A stretch of DNA of 64,000 nt from Moringa oleifera (GCA_021397835.1 JAJFZO010000287.1:1118501-1182500); one strand, 5' to 3'. Positions 25,355 to 38,898 are shown, counted from the first letter of the stretch. Made by a program: numbers and translations. Notes: generated by a model from the letters alone, not told the origin.

Positions 25355-25819
25355 GATTTTTGCTGCATATGCCAACTTGTTTCTTTGGGAATTCATATCT
25401 AATCTCTGAAACTATCTTTGTTGGGATGCCGTTATTTCTAATTTTTTTTATATTGCTGTAGATTTGGTTGTATTTCTTTTCTTCTTTGAACTTATTTTTG
25501 GGATTTGAAACTTTAAAAAATTGACATTTTGCCTCCTTGATTTATAGCCATATTGAAATAAAGCCCTTTATTGTAAAGCCTTTATTAGTGTTCTCATCGA
25601 TCTTCTGATATCTGTGTGAACTAGTTGTAGTTTTTATTCAAGCCTTGTTTTGTTGAAAAGTAAGCTTCATTTTCTTCTCATATTGACAATTAACATATTA
25701 GGAAGCTTCTCCTTTAATTTAGGCAAGTGTTCTCTAAGATTGATCTTCTTCATAAATGACAGAACCTTGTGATGAAAGTGCCTTGTATTATTGTTTTTTT
25801 TTTTTTGGTGTACTGCAGC

Positions 25820-26056
25820 TTACTCATCTTCCATCATATTCAAAGTAAATTTTTGACCTTTCATTTGGATTTTAAACACCTCATTGGTTATTGCATTAGT
25901 AATTAAGCAATGATTGTCTTTAAACCATATCTTATAGCTTTTTTTTTTCAAGAGCTGCCTAATACTCAAAAGATTTTGATTAATTTCATGAATATATAAA
26001 ATATTAAAAATTAATTTCAAACCTATGCGACCTTTTATTGCTAGTGTTTCCTTCAC
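25820..26056 (-). pseudogene. Copia post-protease / pre-integrase segment
   Basis: The fragment has the order 'LYIHEINQNLLSIRQLL' followed by 'YKIWFKDNHCLI', which is the usual sequence after the copia aspartic protease and before the integrase zinc finger. It is about 78 residues long, and nothing after it continues into integrase. It lies downstream of gag on the same strand. Confidence 0.7.
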
Positions 26057-26659
26057 CTTTTATTATAAGATATGCTCCATTTCCAATTCTAACTTTAGAA
26101 ATTATAGTTTTATCAAGCTTTTTGAAGAGTTCTTGATCATAAGTCATATGGTTTGTATAATCACTAACTATAAGCTAACTTTCTCGGGAGTTACTAGTAG
26201 AAAAGCATGAGACCCTAAATAGTGCATCATCTTAAGATTGTTCAACAATGTTCTTGGCTTCTCCTTGTTGTTGTTAGGGTTTGCATATTTTTTTTTATCT
26301 GCCCTAATTGATCTTACTCATATTATGTTGCATCTGATCTCTACCAACACTTGGTCTATGCATAATTGATTTTTTTTGCAATAGGAATAAGGTGGAAAGA
26401 CTTGACCATTTTTATTATTGCTTATAGAACTTCCAAATCTCTCTTTGTTTTACCAATTTTTATTACTTTTTGTTACCATTGTCGTTATGTTATTTGGCTT
26501 AAAAAGCACATTCCATATATCCTTCTTACCTTATAAGCCTCATTTGTTTTTGCGTGTGTAATGCATTTAAAAATTCAAACAAGGTAATACTTGAAAAACT
26601 TTTAGAGTTTTCTAAAGATTAGATTGTAGCCTCAAAATTTTCAAGAATTTTCAGTAGGA

Positions 26660-27122
26660 TCTTTAGAACAATTCTAAAATAAAAAAAAAATTACTACTAA
26701 GAAGTCTTACTTTGTTAACTATACTGTAAAGCCTGTCGAAATATTCATTGATTTTTTCTAATTTCTTCATCTTCTGCATCTCAAATTCTCGAATCAAATT
26801 CAGCACTTGCATTCCTTTGACTCTTTCATTCCCTTCATATTCTTGCTTCAAAAAATCCCAAGTTTCTTTGGTTGCTTTCAATGTCATTATTCTAGTAAAT
26901 ACGGTAGATGAGACTATTAAAAATAATTTTGCTCTTACTTTTTATTTTCTTTACTTTCTCTCGTTCTAGTTTTTTGATTTGTGTAAGAGTTGGATTATCC
27001 GATAATTCTAGAACTTCATATACTTGTTCAATGGTTTCCCACATATTATTTTGCATCAAGGTAGGCTTCTGTTCTAAGAACCCATATATGACAGTTTGCT
27101 TCATCAAATACCAAAGGTGCAA
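26660..27122 (-). pseudogene. Copia gag (UBN2-type), broken
   Basis: Two frames cover the copia capsid. One (27122-26892) has 'MWETIEQVYE' and a basic stretch. The second (26887-26663) has 'TKETWDFLKQEYEGNERVKG' and 'LIREFEMQKMKKLEKINEYF', typical of the UBN2 gag domain. A break near 26890 separates them. The gag would form the particle shell; here it is interrupted, so trans-supply would be needed for any mobility. Confidence 0.75.
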
Positions 27123-27242
27123 TTGTTATGAATGAATTTTCTAAATTCATTGTGTATAAGTTTTTAATTTTGGGATGTGTTTAAGAAGTGTTTAGGGATC
27201 GTGTTTGAGATTTTTCAATCTTATAAATCCCCTAAGATAATA

Positions 27243-27254
27243 GCACTAATACCA
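27243..27254 (-). other. Primer-binding site, initiator Met-tRNA type
   Basis: The minus strand reads TGGTATTAGTGC three bases inside the 5' LTR. It is two mismatches from TGGTATCAGAGC, the usual plant copia site complementary to the initiator Met-tRNA. Confidence 0.75.
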
Positions 27255-27257
27255 CTT

Positions 27258-27604
27258 TGTTGGTTTCAATATGACTTTGTTGGGTTTAGAGGAGAGGATG
27301 AATAATAGCCAAAAAGATAGAACTCTTGAAGCTTAAAACTGATTAGAATTGCTTTCAATGACCTGCAAGGGTTTGCTTTATTACATTGATGGAGATCCTA
27401 TTTATAAGAGAAAATAAAAACTAAAACATAAGATTGTACTTATCTAGATATCATATAATCTGATTCAAAATTCAAATTGAAGATTGTTCCTATCTAAATT
27501 TAAATAAAAGATTATTGTTATCTGAAATTCAAACTAACTTAATACAGTAGAAAAATAGTTCTTCTTTGCTAAGGATATGTAGTAAATAAAGCATTTTGCT
27601 AACA
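27258..27604 (-). repeat. 5' LTR of the gag-only copia element
   Basis: It begins TG and ends CA, is 347 bp long, and pairs with 24965-25343. It keeps the intact terminal dinucleotides. Confidence 0.85.
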
Positions 27605-27609
27605 GTAAT

Positions 27610-29124
27610 AAATAGTGGTTAGATATAGTCTAATTACATATTCAAGTTTGATTTTGTTGTGTGATCGGGTTTATTATTGAACGACATGGTTCAGTCATTC
27701 GTTGAGATACTTGAAAAGAATTGATGCTAATTACAAGGGATTAGGATAATAAAATAGAAAAGTTAAAAAACTTAAAAGAAATTATGTAAAATAAATTCAT
27801 CATTACAAGAACAAAAAAGGATCAACATTGTTAGAGTTCAACTACTAGATAATCATAAGAAAATCAACATTGTACTCAAAATCATAAAACCATAGATAAA
27901 TAAGATTGTTCTCAAATTACAAACCATAAGAAAAAAGATTATTGATTAACAATTGGGCTAATGAGGATGAATGATGAAAAAGTTGCTTTATTTGTAACAT
28001 TAAGAACAACAATAATTAGAGTTAAAGTGAGAGTAGGTTTTGAGGCCTCAAAGTCTTAATCGTCGTAAGTATTGAAGATAAGGTAATCAGCTATTGATGG
28101 CTCTAGCTATGACATAAGGGGAGAAAGAATTACATAATAAAGATTGAGGTTGGGATGTTTGCTTTTTACCTCTTAAACTAAGACATATCTGGTCGAGTAG
28201 TTCAAGTGGTGGCTTGTCTTATGATTTCTATAACATCCTTTCACACATTATACCTTGGGCCTAGGTAAGCTGGATTTGAATTTTTGTTTGGGCCTTTTCA
28301 AGCCTCCAAATCATGTGGCTTGATCTTCCATTTCCAATAGCTGAGCTTTTGACCAAATATTAGATTGCTTAATAACTAGGCACTGCTTCACCTTCCCTAT
28401 GGCTATTCTTTAATCTTCTAAAATTAAATTTTTTAGTTCTTAATTAATATGTAACTCATGACATGCACAACATGCAAAAGGTTAGTATAAATGTAGAACT
28501 ATTCAACCAAAAGTTCATTTTCTTGAGAAAAGGTGGTTTTTTTGTTATTAACTTTTTTCTCATATGTCTAATATCTTACATTGGACCCATAATTGAATAC
28601 ATCGTATACTTTCTAGTATATTATTTGAATAAACAACTTGTTTGATAAAAATTTGATCATAATTAGATAAATAATCTCATTAAAGAATGAAGAGCTTTTT
28701 TCTTGGCATAAAGAGCTTAAGTTGATAGTTTATTTGGGAAAGCTAGGCTCAACAATTATCCATGATGATTTGAGCTCATTATTTCATACTATGATTTAGA
28801 CGGTTCAATTTAATAATTCACGTTGAAGAGCTTATGTTATGCATTTTGTGATGCTAGTGCATGCTATTGTAACAAGTAATAAAGTGAAAGTAGCAAATAT
28901 CATTTCATAAGGATTGATTGTTATCTATTATTGAAATTGTGTTAATTATAGTCCTAATTGAATTGTCAATAAAGAGATTGTTGATCAAAAATAAATGGAA
29001 ACAAAATAAAATAAAAACAGGGGTAATTAAGAATAAACCAATTAATTAAAACATTAGAGTTCCAAATTTCACCATAACCAATCCATTATGAATTATATAC
29101 TTTCTTAATCTTAATTTGTTATCC
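27610..29124. other. End of copy A and spacer to copy B, no gene seen
   Basis: 27610-28629 is the rest of copy A, matching about 37906-38898. 28630-29124 is unique spacer between the two duplication copies. No gene or RNA could be supported in either part. Confidence 0.5.
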
Positions 29125-29949
29125 TAATCGATAGTCGAGATATCATCAGGTTTCGATTAGCCTCCCCTAAGGTCTAACGAAACTATCTTTAAATTATAAT
29201 CCACCATATCTCTATGTGAATTTAAAACAAACAAGAATTCATTACATTCTATGATTTTCAAAGAGACTACCCAAATCATTCAATTATATTCTTATCCCAC
29301 ATGCAATCTATAGTTTTTTTTTTTCTATATTGAACTAAACACATGAATCTCTTTAAATTTCATAATGATTAACAAATCATCTAACTACTGACCAATTAAT
29401 TAGAAGCATTAAACGTAATGCAAAAAACTCGACTAGGAATAATAAATCATAAATTAAAAAGAAAAGATGGTCCAAAACTTCATAATTAAAATATATCTTA
29501 GCTTAAAAAAAATGTAGTTCATGCTAAAAATAATAAAATCCTAAGAAAGATATTAAGTATAAAGAAAAGAAGGAAGAAGAACTAGTTTGGAAGATCAATT
29601 TGTAGCTATTTTCATCTTTAACTTTCTTTTATTCATTCTACCTGAAGAGTTCTATTTAAAACTCTAATAGTTATATATATATATATATATGTATGTATAT
29701 ATATACGCATTATGGATAATAAGGGAAAAATTGAAAATGTATGACTAGTTTTTAAAATTATTCTATAACTAGTGTTCTAACCTTAGAACCTAACATCATT
29801 ATATTATAGTTTCTGCTCAAAATGATGTCTCTATCTTGGAATTTAGTGTTGTTGCAATCATAACGAGGTTGAAAATTTGCTTGAGTGAAATTCAAAAAAA
29901 CTTGTTTTGCTAGTTTCATTAAATGTGGAAAAGAATTAAAAGAAAATGA

Positions 29950-30150
29950 AGTAATAACTAATCTTTCTTACAGTGTGATTGGCCATCAAGACAAAGTTAG
30001 TTTTAGGAACGAAAAAATCTTGGAAGGAAAGATAAAAATGAATAAAGTGGTAAACATTGGTTTGATTTCTCCAAAATATGGATTTAAGAGTCAGTTACGT
30101 ATAGGGAAGGACTAGTACCTCCACAATGGTCAAGTATCAGTTAAATAAAA
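29950..30150 (+). repeat. Dispersed leader repeat, copy 3
   Basis: It contains 'acagtgtgattggccatcaa' and 'atttaagagtcagttacgta', followed by 'actagtacctccacaatgg'. It is the duplication partner of copy 2. Confidence 0.7.
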
Positions 30151-31932
30151 AGTTTTTCAATGTTGAAAATATAGCAAAATTTGACAAAGATTCTTTTAGG
30201 TTGATGCAATTATATGAGCATCATAGAAAAATTTCAAGGTGTTACTACTATTTCATCTCTTTATTTGAAAATATTTTTTAATAGGATATTGTATCTAGCT
30301 ACCATTTTAATACTCAATTTTCCAATAACTTTTTTTATGCGATCTTATGATGGAATTCTAGATCAAGCTACTGCTATGATCATCGGTTCCAAAATCCGAA
30401 AAAATTTTATTTTAAAGATGCAAGGATTCAGTTGCTACTGCATCCTTGATTTTCATAAAACAATTTTAAAAATATGTCACATAGCACTCATCAATTGTAA
30501 ATCACCAAGTAGGAGCATGATCTTTCAAAAATTTAAATTTAAGTATGAACAGAACAATAAGAAAGATCTTGCAAAGAGTTTACCCAATTCTATATCAATT
30601 TGATCCAATTTATTCACCAAATTATAATCGCTTACATTTCAATTCACCACGTTACAAGATAAATAAAGAAAAGGAAGATTATACTTATTATTGTTAACCA
30701 AGCTCTGCAAATCCACACCTTTGCTAACAAATGTTCACAAGAAGAAAATAAATGAACAAAGTGTTTGACTAGACTCTAAAGATTTCTTAAGAACTTAGGC
30801 TTAGAGAAACTAGAGAAAATGAAGGCTAAAGTGCCATCCGTAAGTGCTAAATGTTAACCTGCAAAAGTGGATGAAGGTACCTTTCCATTTAAGTGTTTAT
30901 GCTATTTATAGCTCAGTTAACCTGCAAAAGCTCTTGGAATGTGGGTTAAAAAAGAGAACATTATGTGCTTAATGCTTCTTTAGGTGTTATGCACATGGGT
31001 GCGTACTTCACTCAAGGTATCGTACACATCATTCCATACTCTTCTCATGACTTCTCAAGCCTTCATGTTCTTGACTCTTATTATTACTTGATTTGATCAA
31101 GCATTATGTTTTTGGTTTGCATCAATTTTCTATTTAATTTTGAATAGTAGGTCCTAACTTTAAAGCCATTCTCTTGATTGAAAATCATTTCTCTATCGAG
31201 ATCAAGATCATTTTCATTATTTGATTTGAAAAATAGGTCAAGATCAGGACACCTTTACTAATCTATCTTTAATAAAAAGATATGAAGTTTAGATTGAGAT
31301 GCCCTTAATCTTTACACATCAGGGTTAGGATTGTCCTTTAAGCTCATTAATCTACTTTAAGATTAGCATTAGGTCAATTAGACACATTCCACGTCAATAA
31401 CTTAAAGTTTGTGCCTTCGTATAAACATTGGTTCTCAAAGAAAGATACTTAGCAAACTCTTCATATTAGGACCTATCTTTAAAGACTTGAAACTTTAACC
31501 ACTCTCCTGACTTCATTCTTCAATGTCCACTGGTTTAATCGAAAAGGTTCTTGCATTGGGATCAGTCTTTAAATACTTGAACCCTAAAATATATCTTTAC
31601 ATTGGGATCAACCTTTAAAAAATCATCTTCAATAAGGCTAGGCTATTTTTATGAACCATTGTGCCTTTATTTTTAAACAACTACCTTTCTTACACATTCA
31701 ATGCCATATGCCATATATCGTACCCCTATTTCTTCAAAAACCATAACGACCATGGGGTAACGCATTAAAACGCTTCATGCTTCAGTCTTTTATCGTTCAT
31801 ACTCATATATAATTTTTTATCTTTCTTACTCATTTTTGAAGATCTCTTTTCTTTTTTCAAACTCTGACACTCTCAACCATTTTTGAACATCAATAAGTTC
31901 TCTTCTTTTATTATCTCTTTTCATTACTACAC

Positions 31933-33910
31933 ATGGGCTCTTTGTCTCTTTCTACTAAAGCCTTGGAAAGATTTAAGATAGATGATCAAATCTTTAAGTT
32001 TGTTAAGACTTTTATTTCTTCTCCTGACGGACAACATGGACTAATCATTCTAGGCATATATGTGTCTTTGAATAATCTTTGAAAGGTGGCCTTAGGTTGC
32101 CTTCTCACCCCTTCTTTGTCATGATCCATTGTCGATTTTGGATTTTCCTATCTTAACTAGGTTCCTAACGCATGACATTCTTTGCCTGTTGTTTGGATTT
32201 CAGTATTCTAACCATCTCAGCTACTTTTTTCATAAATTTTTTCAAATTGATTCAAAATAAAGGTAAGAAAAAGCAATTTTTGTGTTTTTGGTATTCATGT
32301 TGTGTTTTTTAACCTTATTTGCTGAGAGTTTACCCATATCAAACAAAGGTGGAAAGAACATTCATGAAGTAGATCTTAATTTTATTAACCGTCCCATATC
32401 AAGCATTGATCTTGATCATAGGTTATCTCTTCTTGATCACAATTCCTGAGTCATACAAAATCAACATCCCATAACTTTACCCTAAGCAAATCCATAATAG
32501 ACCTTTTCCACTCCATTGACTCTTCCTACTTTTGATATTGCAATACTTGAAATAAATGCCCACAAACCTCTTGATCGCAATGTCTTAAACTCTGTTTCTT
32601 CAAGCTCTTCTCTTCTAACATGTTTTTACTTTATTCTTGGTCTTATATTGCATATTCAATTTTGATACTTATAATTTCTTGTATTTCAATGCATATCTAA
32701 ATGATCTAATGGCTAAGTAGGTTTAACAGAGACTTGAGCTTACCAAGGAGGTCTTAAAGAAAAAGAAAACCAATAAATCTAGCGCCACCACTACTATTCT
32801 TATCTTAAGGTTTAGATGAAGTTCTCAATTTGCTTGACCATTTCAAAACCTCCATCATAGCCTTTTGTTTCCAATAAATGCCAGTATAAAATGCATTAAA
32901 TTTTGTTATGAAATAAGGAAAAGTTACAAAACAATACTCAAGGAAAGAAAAGTTCATCCTGGTCGACTATACTCCTACTCATATCGAAGATCAAGGGTTA
33001 ATTAATGCTATTGATGGCCTCTTACCTGAACCTAACATATGCTTCATTTTGAAAAAGTTTTACTTGGAAGAAAATATGAAATTGATAAACAACATCACCA
33101 ATATGACTGTGGCATTAGAGCTGATAAAGAAGTTAATCCTCCCTATAGATCGGGATCGGTTCCTCACTAAGTGGAACAAAGGGTTGATGACAACCTTTGT
33201 CAATCACTTCACCCAAGTACACCTTAAAGACCTTTTCTTTCTTATCTTTTCTCGATCTAGTTCTCTATTCCATGCTAATCTTCTTCTTGTAGGTTATGAA
33301 TAAAGCAACTTTTTTTCTTAAAGAAATATGATCTCTATGGTATGGCTCTAATTATTGCATTAAAAAAGTTTAATGAGGTAAAAAAATCAAGGAACATTTT
33401 TGAAGATCGAGTACTTTAAAACCTTAGTCAGCTAACTACTGGATGGAAGGTTTGAACTGATTGACGGATTGATTAAGCAAGGTAGGATATGGCAATCCTT
33501 CATCAGAATGCGACTAGTCAAACTAAAGAAGGTGCCATAATTGAGCTCAAGACTAGTCGACATTTTACTAAATACATGGCTAACTGTGTGGTCGATCTCT
33601 AGCTTGGCCTTAAATAGGACCTAGTAGACTAGATCAAAAGAGTCTACCTTGATCTGGATCTTTATTTTTCAGATAAAAATCCAATCACTGATGCCCATGG
33701 CACCTTAGCGGTTGCAATTGCCGACCCAATTGCTAGGTCTATTAATGGCGTAACCTCTATTTTTTTTTGTTCTATTACTGGCCTTAAACCTTCATCGAAT
33801 AATTTCGATCCAATTCTTGTCATCATTGATGCCATTAAAATTTTGGATGTTTCTTCCATCGATTTTTCAGTTCCTAATATGGTTTCTGATGCAACTATTT
33901 TAGTTTAGTG
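31933..33910 (+). pseudogene. Retroelement gag-like ORF, module 2 (copy B)
   Basis: Partner of 18896-20920. The ATG at 31933 opens the same Ser-rich start. The 'SLKGGLRLPSHP' block follows at about 32067-32105, directly after a TAA that replaces a sense codon of copy A. A clearer late fragment (33049-33303) holds 'KLILPIDRDRFLTKWNKGL' and 'FVNHFTQVHLKDL'. Stops and shifts differ from those in copy A, so the two copies decayed independently at least in part. Confidence 0.55.
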
Positions 33911-36187
33911 TTGTTTTTTTTTTTCTTTAAGGCACTTGTACTTTCTTTTGCCTTGTAACACCTTTTTTTATTAGTGCAGACATGATTTTTCAACCTAATT
34001 TTGATCTCATACTGACTTCATGGTTTTCTTTTATCACGTCAGCATTGAGCTTCATGTCAAGTTGCTGTAATGATCATAACATAAAAGACTTATCCCATGT
34101 CAACATTAAGACCTAAACAATTGAAACAACAGACATGTGATCTAAGTGTCCTATATCGATATCAACATTACATATTTAGATGATCTATAGTGAACCTCTA
34201 TATAATCATGATGATGACAAGTACTACTATAATCATGATGATGACAAGTACTACTAGCAACCGATACCAACATCGAGAACTCATTAAATGCTACATAAGA
34301 ACCATTCTCTAAGAATCCACTTTTATTTCTTACTATTAAACCTTATCATCCCAATCTTGATCTTGATCAAAATTCAAATAAAATTGTTTTGAGCTAACTC
34401 TAACTACTGAATGACAAAAGGTCCAACTGTGATCCATATTTGTTTAGAAGTGCATAAATTGATCTTATTTAACAACCTGTTATTCCTTTCTATGGTTGAT
34501 CTCCTTTTAGTTTAACCTTGAAAATCTTTATCACATCCAGATTTCTTTAATAGTAAAATTAAGTGTCTATAGCTATGCTGAAGTTTTTGTCCAAAAATGA
34601 TGTGCTACTTTGGGATCTAGCTTGCTATGTTGGACTTAGCATCGAATTTCACTTCTTTTTAATTCCAAAACTCTATTTATCCATCCAACTATTGCTTCCT
34701 CTTAATCCATATAACAAACATAAAATGAAGTGAAAGTTTGAAAATGAAGACTTAAAAACTAACAAAAAAAAAAATCATGATACACATATCAAATTAGTGA
34801 GTTTAAAACTCATTCATTAACTTCATCAATCCATTCGCATTAGAAAATTTACTCATTAGCTTAATAAGAGTTCATTTTCAAAAGAGTTTACCTCATTTTG
34901 AAGATGCTAATTTCAAAGTGCACATCTTCGTTTTATCTTAAAAGATCTAAATTATCAATTCATTAATAGATTTTTATTTCTAAATTTTCAAATAACTCAA
35001 ATTTATCTAAGAGAGATTACCAATAGTTTATAATTGAATAAAAACATATTATTGATGGACAATGAATTAAAAAAGAAGAATATAATGCAAAAAAATTAAA
35101 AAAGTGTTAATCATAAGTAAAAAAATGAGTTTATATCTCATAAAATAGGATGTATAATCTTGTTATTAAAAAAATGTCGAGAAAACTCTTTTATAATTGA
35201 TATCGATCATTTATATCTCAAATCATATACTTTACCACACAACTTTGTATTATATGATGAATCCTTAAAAGAGATACTTCAATAAAATAATTGATGTAAG
35301 ACCTCATATTGTCGAACAGATTAGGATTTATAAATTTAAGTTTAATGCTTGCTAAGAAGTTAAATTCGACACTTTGAAAATGCCAACAATGGGTTAGAAT
35401 TGACCACCTCAATTAAAGAAAATGGATCATGTAGAGACAAAAATGCCCATTAATAAAAGCCACAAAGAGTGGGAGGGCCTCAAACCTCATAAGAAAGAGT
35501 CAACTTTATTTCAGGTCCATTTAACACCTTGAAGGGACAAGAATAGATAGAAGTAAACAAATTTGTGCTATTTTCATTGTATAAATCAAAATGAAAAAAT
35601 CGATCCAAATGGAATATTGATTTAGTGGGAAGACATTGAGTTATGTATATAAGGGAAGGTAAACATTGGATGTCTTGTATTATCACATATCATCCTTCTC
35701 TTGACTCTTGTAGTAGATGAAAAAAATAAAGATATTCATGAAAATTAAGTTCATTAGTTTAGAAGAAACATTTCATAAATAAATAAAAAACTAGATAGCC
35801 CAAACTTTTTACATAGAATACTAAATCTGATTTTATGGTTTTTTTAATTGAATAATATTATAAAGGCTTGAATGGATTCCTTCTACGTATTATAAATTTT
35901 TAAGGAACTAAAATTTGAAGAATCCATTCTAATGTTAATTCTATGAGAAGCTTATTATTTCTTCCTAAAAAAATTAAGTCTTTATTTTGTAGTCATCATT
36001 TTAACGTGACAAAGAGATTACAATTTTATGAAAAAAATAGATTTTCATTTCTTTTTTAAATAGGGATTGATATCATTGTCATCACAAAACAGAGTCAAAT
36101 TTAAAGAGAAGAAAATGGAAAGAAAAAAAAAAGATAAAAGTAATTCAAGAATTACATTTAACATGTTTCCATTTTAGTAGGGTCGGT

Positions 36188-36499
36188 ATGTATTCACCTG
36201 GTGCTGTATATCAAGAGGATCATACAAGCATGAAGGTAACAATCACCAAGCTAAACCATCAAACCAAAATAAGAATCTTTTATGTATTGAGTTTTCTTAT
36301 TGTATAGTACTGGTATTTTAGGTTAAGTTTATTTGTCCATGCTGGAGTATTGAATGACATGAAAGCTGGACTTATGGAGTTATCTAATTCAAAGCTAAAC
36401 ATTGGAATACTACCAAAGGTCCCTCTTCCTCCATTAGTACCAAGTTATGGTGCCCCAAGACCTTGCACCCTTATTGAGTCACCTAGTGGCCTTGCATGA
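36188..36499 (+). pseudogene. IDA-like peptide precursor, pseudogene of the 23235 gene
   Basis: It has the same 103-codon length as its partner. A one-base deletion and a nearby one-base insertion scramble the signal peptide and create an in-frame TAG at 36305-36307 (codon 40). The codon-28 Met is Ile. The rest stays in frame and still reads 'GILPKVPLPPLVPS' in the core, but Ser-Val has become Leu-Val and the first Cys is Tyr. Without a signal peptide it cannot be secreted. Reading on from the stop gives no Met with a usable leader. Confidence 0.8.
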
Positions 36500-38898
36500 A
36501 TCCTTCTTCATCTTTGTCTGAACATTTTTAGATGATAGCAAAACATTGGTTATTACTATGTTTATGGCATTGACATGCAATCTAATAATCATTACTCCAT
36601 GTAATGCAAAAATATAGTAATAAAACACTAAGTAGTTTCTCTTCCTCTCTTTTTGCCTAATTTGAAGCAATGTTTTATCCTTTTAAGTGGTTAATAAGAA
36701 GATAAACCAATCTCATTATTTTAATACATATAATTTACTAAATTGTTTACGTAAGAAGACAATTATATGGTGTGTCGGCTTACAAAGCTCAAGCGAATAG
36801 AGATAGTGAAATTAGAATTTGTTTATCCACAATGCATTGCATATGTAGCATAACAGACATACATGTGGCTGTCAATAAAATATATGTAATCATTTTGGGG
36901 AATATGAAGAAGTAAAAAAATTTAAATTATTTATAATTTTAGCTTTTTTTGTTTACTTTTGGACATTGTTGTAAAATTGTTTTAAAAGTGATAAACTATA
37001 AAAAAGTTAGGGTATGCTAATAACATTGTTTCAAAAGTGATAAACTGTGAGATTTGTCCACTTGGAAAATATTTTTTAATGCAAAGTAGGATAATGCTCT
37101 AACCTCTAAAATTTTTGAAAGAGTGCATTATCAACATATAAGTTTTGAATAATTAAAAATATACAAGATAATTTTGTACTTTAAAATAAAATATCTAAAT
37201 TGTATCCAAACTATGATTAAGTTTTTAATATAAGTTTCTTTCCATATATTATACTGTACAAATAAGTTTGTTGCATAAGAGATTTTGCATGTATGTATTT
37301 ACACCTTTGATAACATAAGATTGTTTCAACTAATATAATGCTTTTACTTTTATTCTTCGTTGCATAAAATTAATGAAATTAAGTTAATAAATATATACTA
37401 ATAACTTATTTTTTTACTAGGTATATTAATCAAAATAAATAGAATTATCTATTTTAATACTGGTTCAATATTATTTTTAATCCTTTTTAAGATGGTAAAG
37501 AAAATTCAAGTATAGTGCCAAAAGATATTTGGTTGTTGTCTCCTTTTAAGCCACATTGATTAATAGAAAAGAAAAAAAATTCTAATTCAAATTTGATTTT
37601 TATCAATGTTGACAAATGATTAGGCAACTGTAGACATCTAATTTTATTGCTAAGAAAATTTAGATAATTGTTGAGTAGAAACAAAGCAAGAAGGCTTAGG
37701 TGATTATTTTTAGAAGGAAAAGGTTGATATCAAATTTCAATCAAATATTAAGTGATTATGATTAATATATGATAGGGGTCAACATAACAATGAATATGTT
37801 TAAGCATATGGATATGATTAAAAGCTTGAAGCCAGAAGGTCGAGGTGACATCAAACGTATAATTGGGATCAAGTATTTAAAATGAGATAATAAGCCAAGT
37901 GATAAATAATGGTCGGATCTAGTCTAATTATATGTTCAAGTTTGGTTTTATTATATGGTCAAGTCTGTTATTTGAGACATGGTCGAGTCGTTCTTTAAAA
38001 ATATGATTGGGTTTAAATGGTGAAGATAGTTGATACCAATTACAAGAGATTAGGATAACAAAACAAAAAAGTTAAAGAACTTAAAATAAAATGTGTAAAA
38101 GAAGTTTATGATTACAAGAACAAAAAGGGTCAACATTGTCAGAGTTCAAGTACTAGACAATCATAAGAAAATCAACATTGTACTCAAATCATAACACCAT
38201 AGAAAAATAATGATTGTTCTCGAATTACAAACCATAAAAAAAGATTATTAATTAACAGTTGGGCTAATAAGGATACACGATGAAGAATCTACTTCATTTA
38301 TAGCATTAAAAATGACAATGATTAGAGTTAAAGTAGGAGTAGGTTATAAGGCCTCAAAAGTCTTGATCGTCATAAGTGTCCAAGGTAAGGTATATTTTAA
38401 GGGCTTGGCTATGGGACAAAGAGAGAAACAATTACCCAATGAAGATTGAGGTTGGGATGTTTACCTTTTGCCTCTAAAACTAAGACCTATCGAGTCAGGT
38501 AATTCAAAGTGTGTGGCTTGTCTTGTGAGTTCTACAGCATCCTTTCATAAAATTGCACCTTGGGCTTTGGTTAGCTAGGTTTAGATTTTTGCTTAGGCCT
38601 TCTCGAGCCTCCCAAATCAAGTATCTAGATCTTCTATTTTTGATAACTGAGCTTTTGACCAAGCATTATATTGCTTAACAATTAGATGCTGCTTTGCCTT
38701 CCTTATGGCTATTCTTTGTTCTTCTAAAAATTTTAATATGTAATTCATGACGTGCATCACATGTAAAAGGTTAATAAAAATGCAAAATTGTTAAACAAAA
38801 AGTTCATTTTCTTAAGAAAAGGTGGTAGTGACATGTCTAATATCTCACAGTAGACCCATAGTTGAATGCATCGTATACTTTCTAGTATGTTATTTGAG
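36500..38898. other. 3' part of copy B, no gene seen
   Basis: AT-rich flank equivalent to 23550-24960 plus 27605-28629 in copy A. The empty integration site of the copia element is at about 37898-37905 ('aagtgataaataatgg'). Confidence 0.55.

Larger units (their letters stand above)
24965..27604 (-). mobile_element. Gag-only Ty1/copia element (non-autonomous), with both LTRs
   Basis: This is a complete 2.64-kb insertion, minus orientation, bounded by LTRs at 24965-25343 and 27258-27604. The right LTR starts 'TGTTGG' and ends 'CTAACA'. A five-base target duplication is 'gtgat' (24960-24964) and 'gtaat' (27605-27609), differing at one base. The internal 1.9 kb has an initiator-Met-tRNA primer site, a gag remnant, a protease/pre-integrase-type segment and a polypurine tract, but no integrase, reverse transcriptase or RNase H. 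The matching site in copy B (about 37898-37905) is empty, so it inserted after the duplication. Confidence 0.85.
16300..28629 (+). repeat. Segmental duplication, copy A
   Basis: This stretch matches 29125-38898 in the same orientation along its whole length. The paired landmarks are: 'gatatcgtcag' near 16318 with 'gatatcatcag' near 29140; leader repeat, gag-like ORF and IDA-like gene in the same order; and 'atcgtatactttctagtat' at about 28601 with its partner near 38868. Copy A is about 12.3 kb, but 2.64 kb of that is a retrotransposon absent from copy B. Without it, both copies are about 9.7 kb. The divergence of many single-base changes and small indels indicates an old event. Confidence 0.9.
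29125..38898 (+). repeat. Segmental duplication, copy B
   Basis: Direct repeat of 16300-28629 lacking the copia insertion. The order of leader repeat (29950), gag-like ORF (31933), IDA-like pseudogene (36188) and 3' flank is the same. About 500 bp separate the end of A from the start of B, so this is a near-tandem duplication. Confidence 0.9.

Noticed and set aside
30214..30603. 129-codon frame in copy B
   Set aside because: The matching DNA in copy A (about 17360-17760) is not open, no family motif is visible, and it lies next to the leader repeat in non-coding element DNA.
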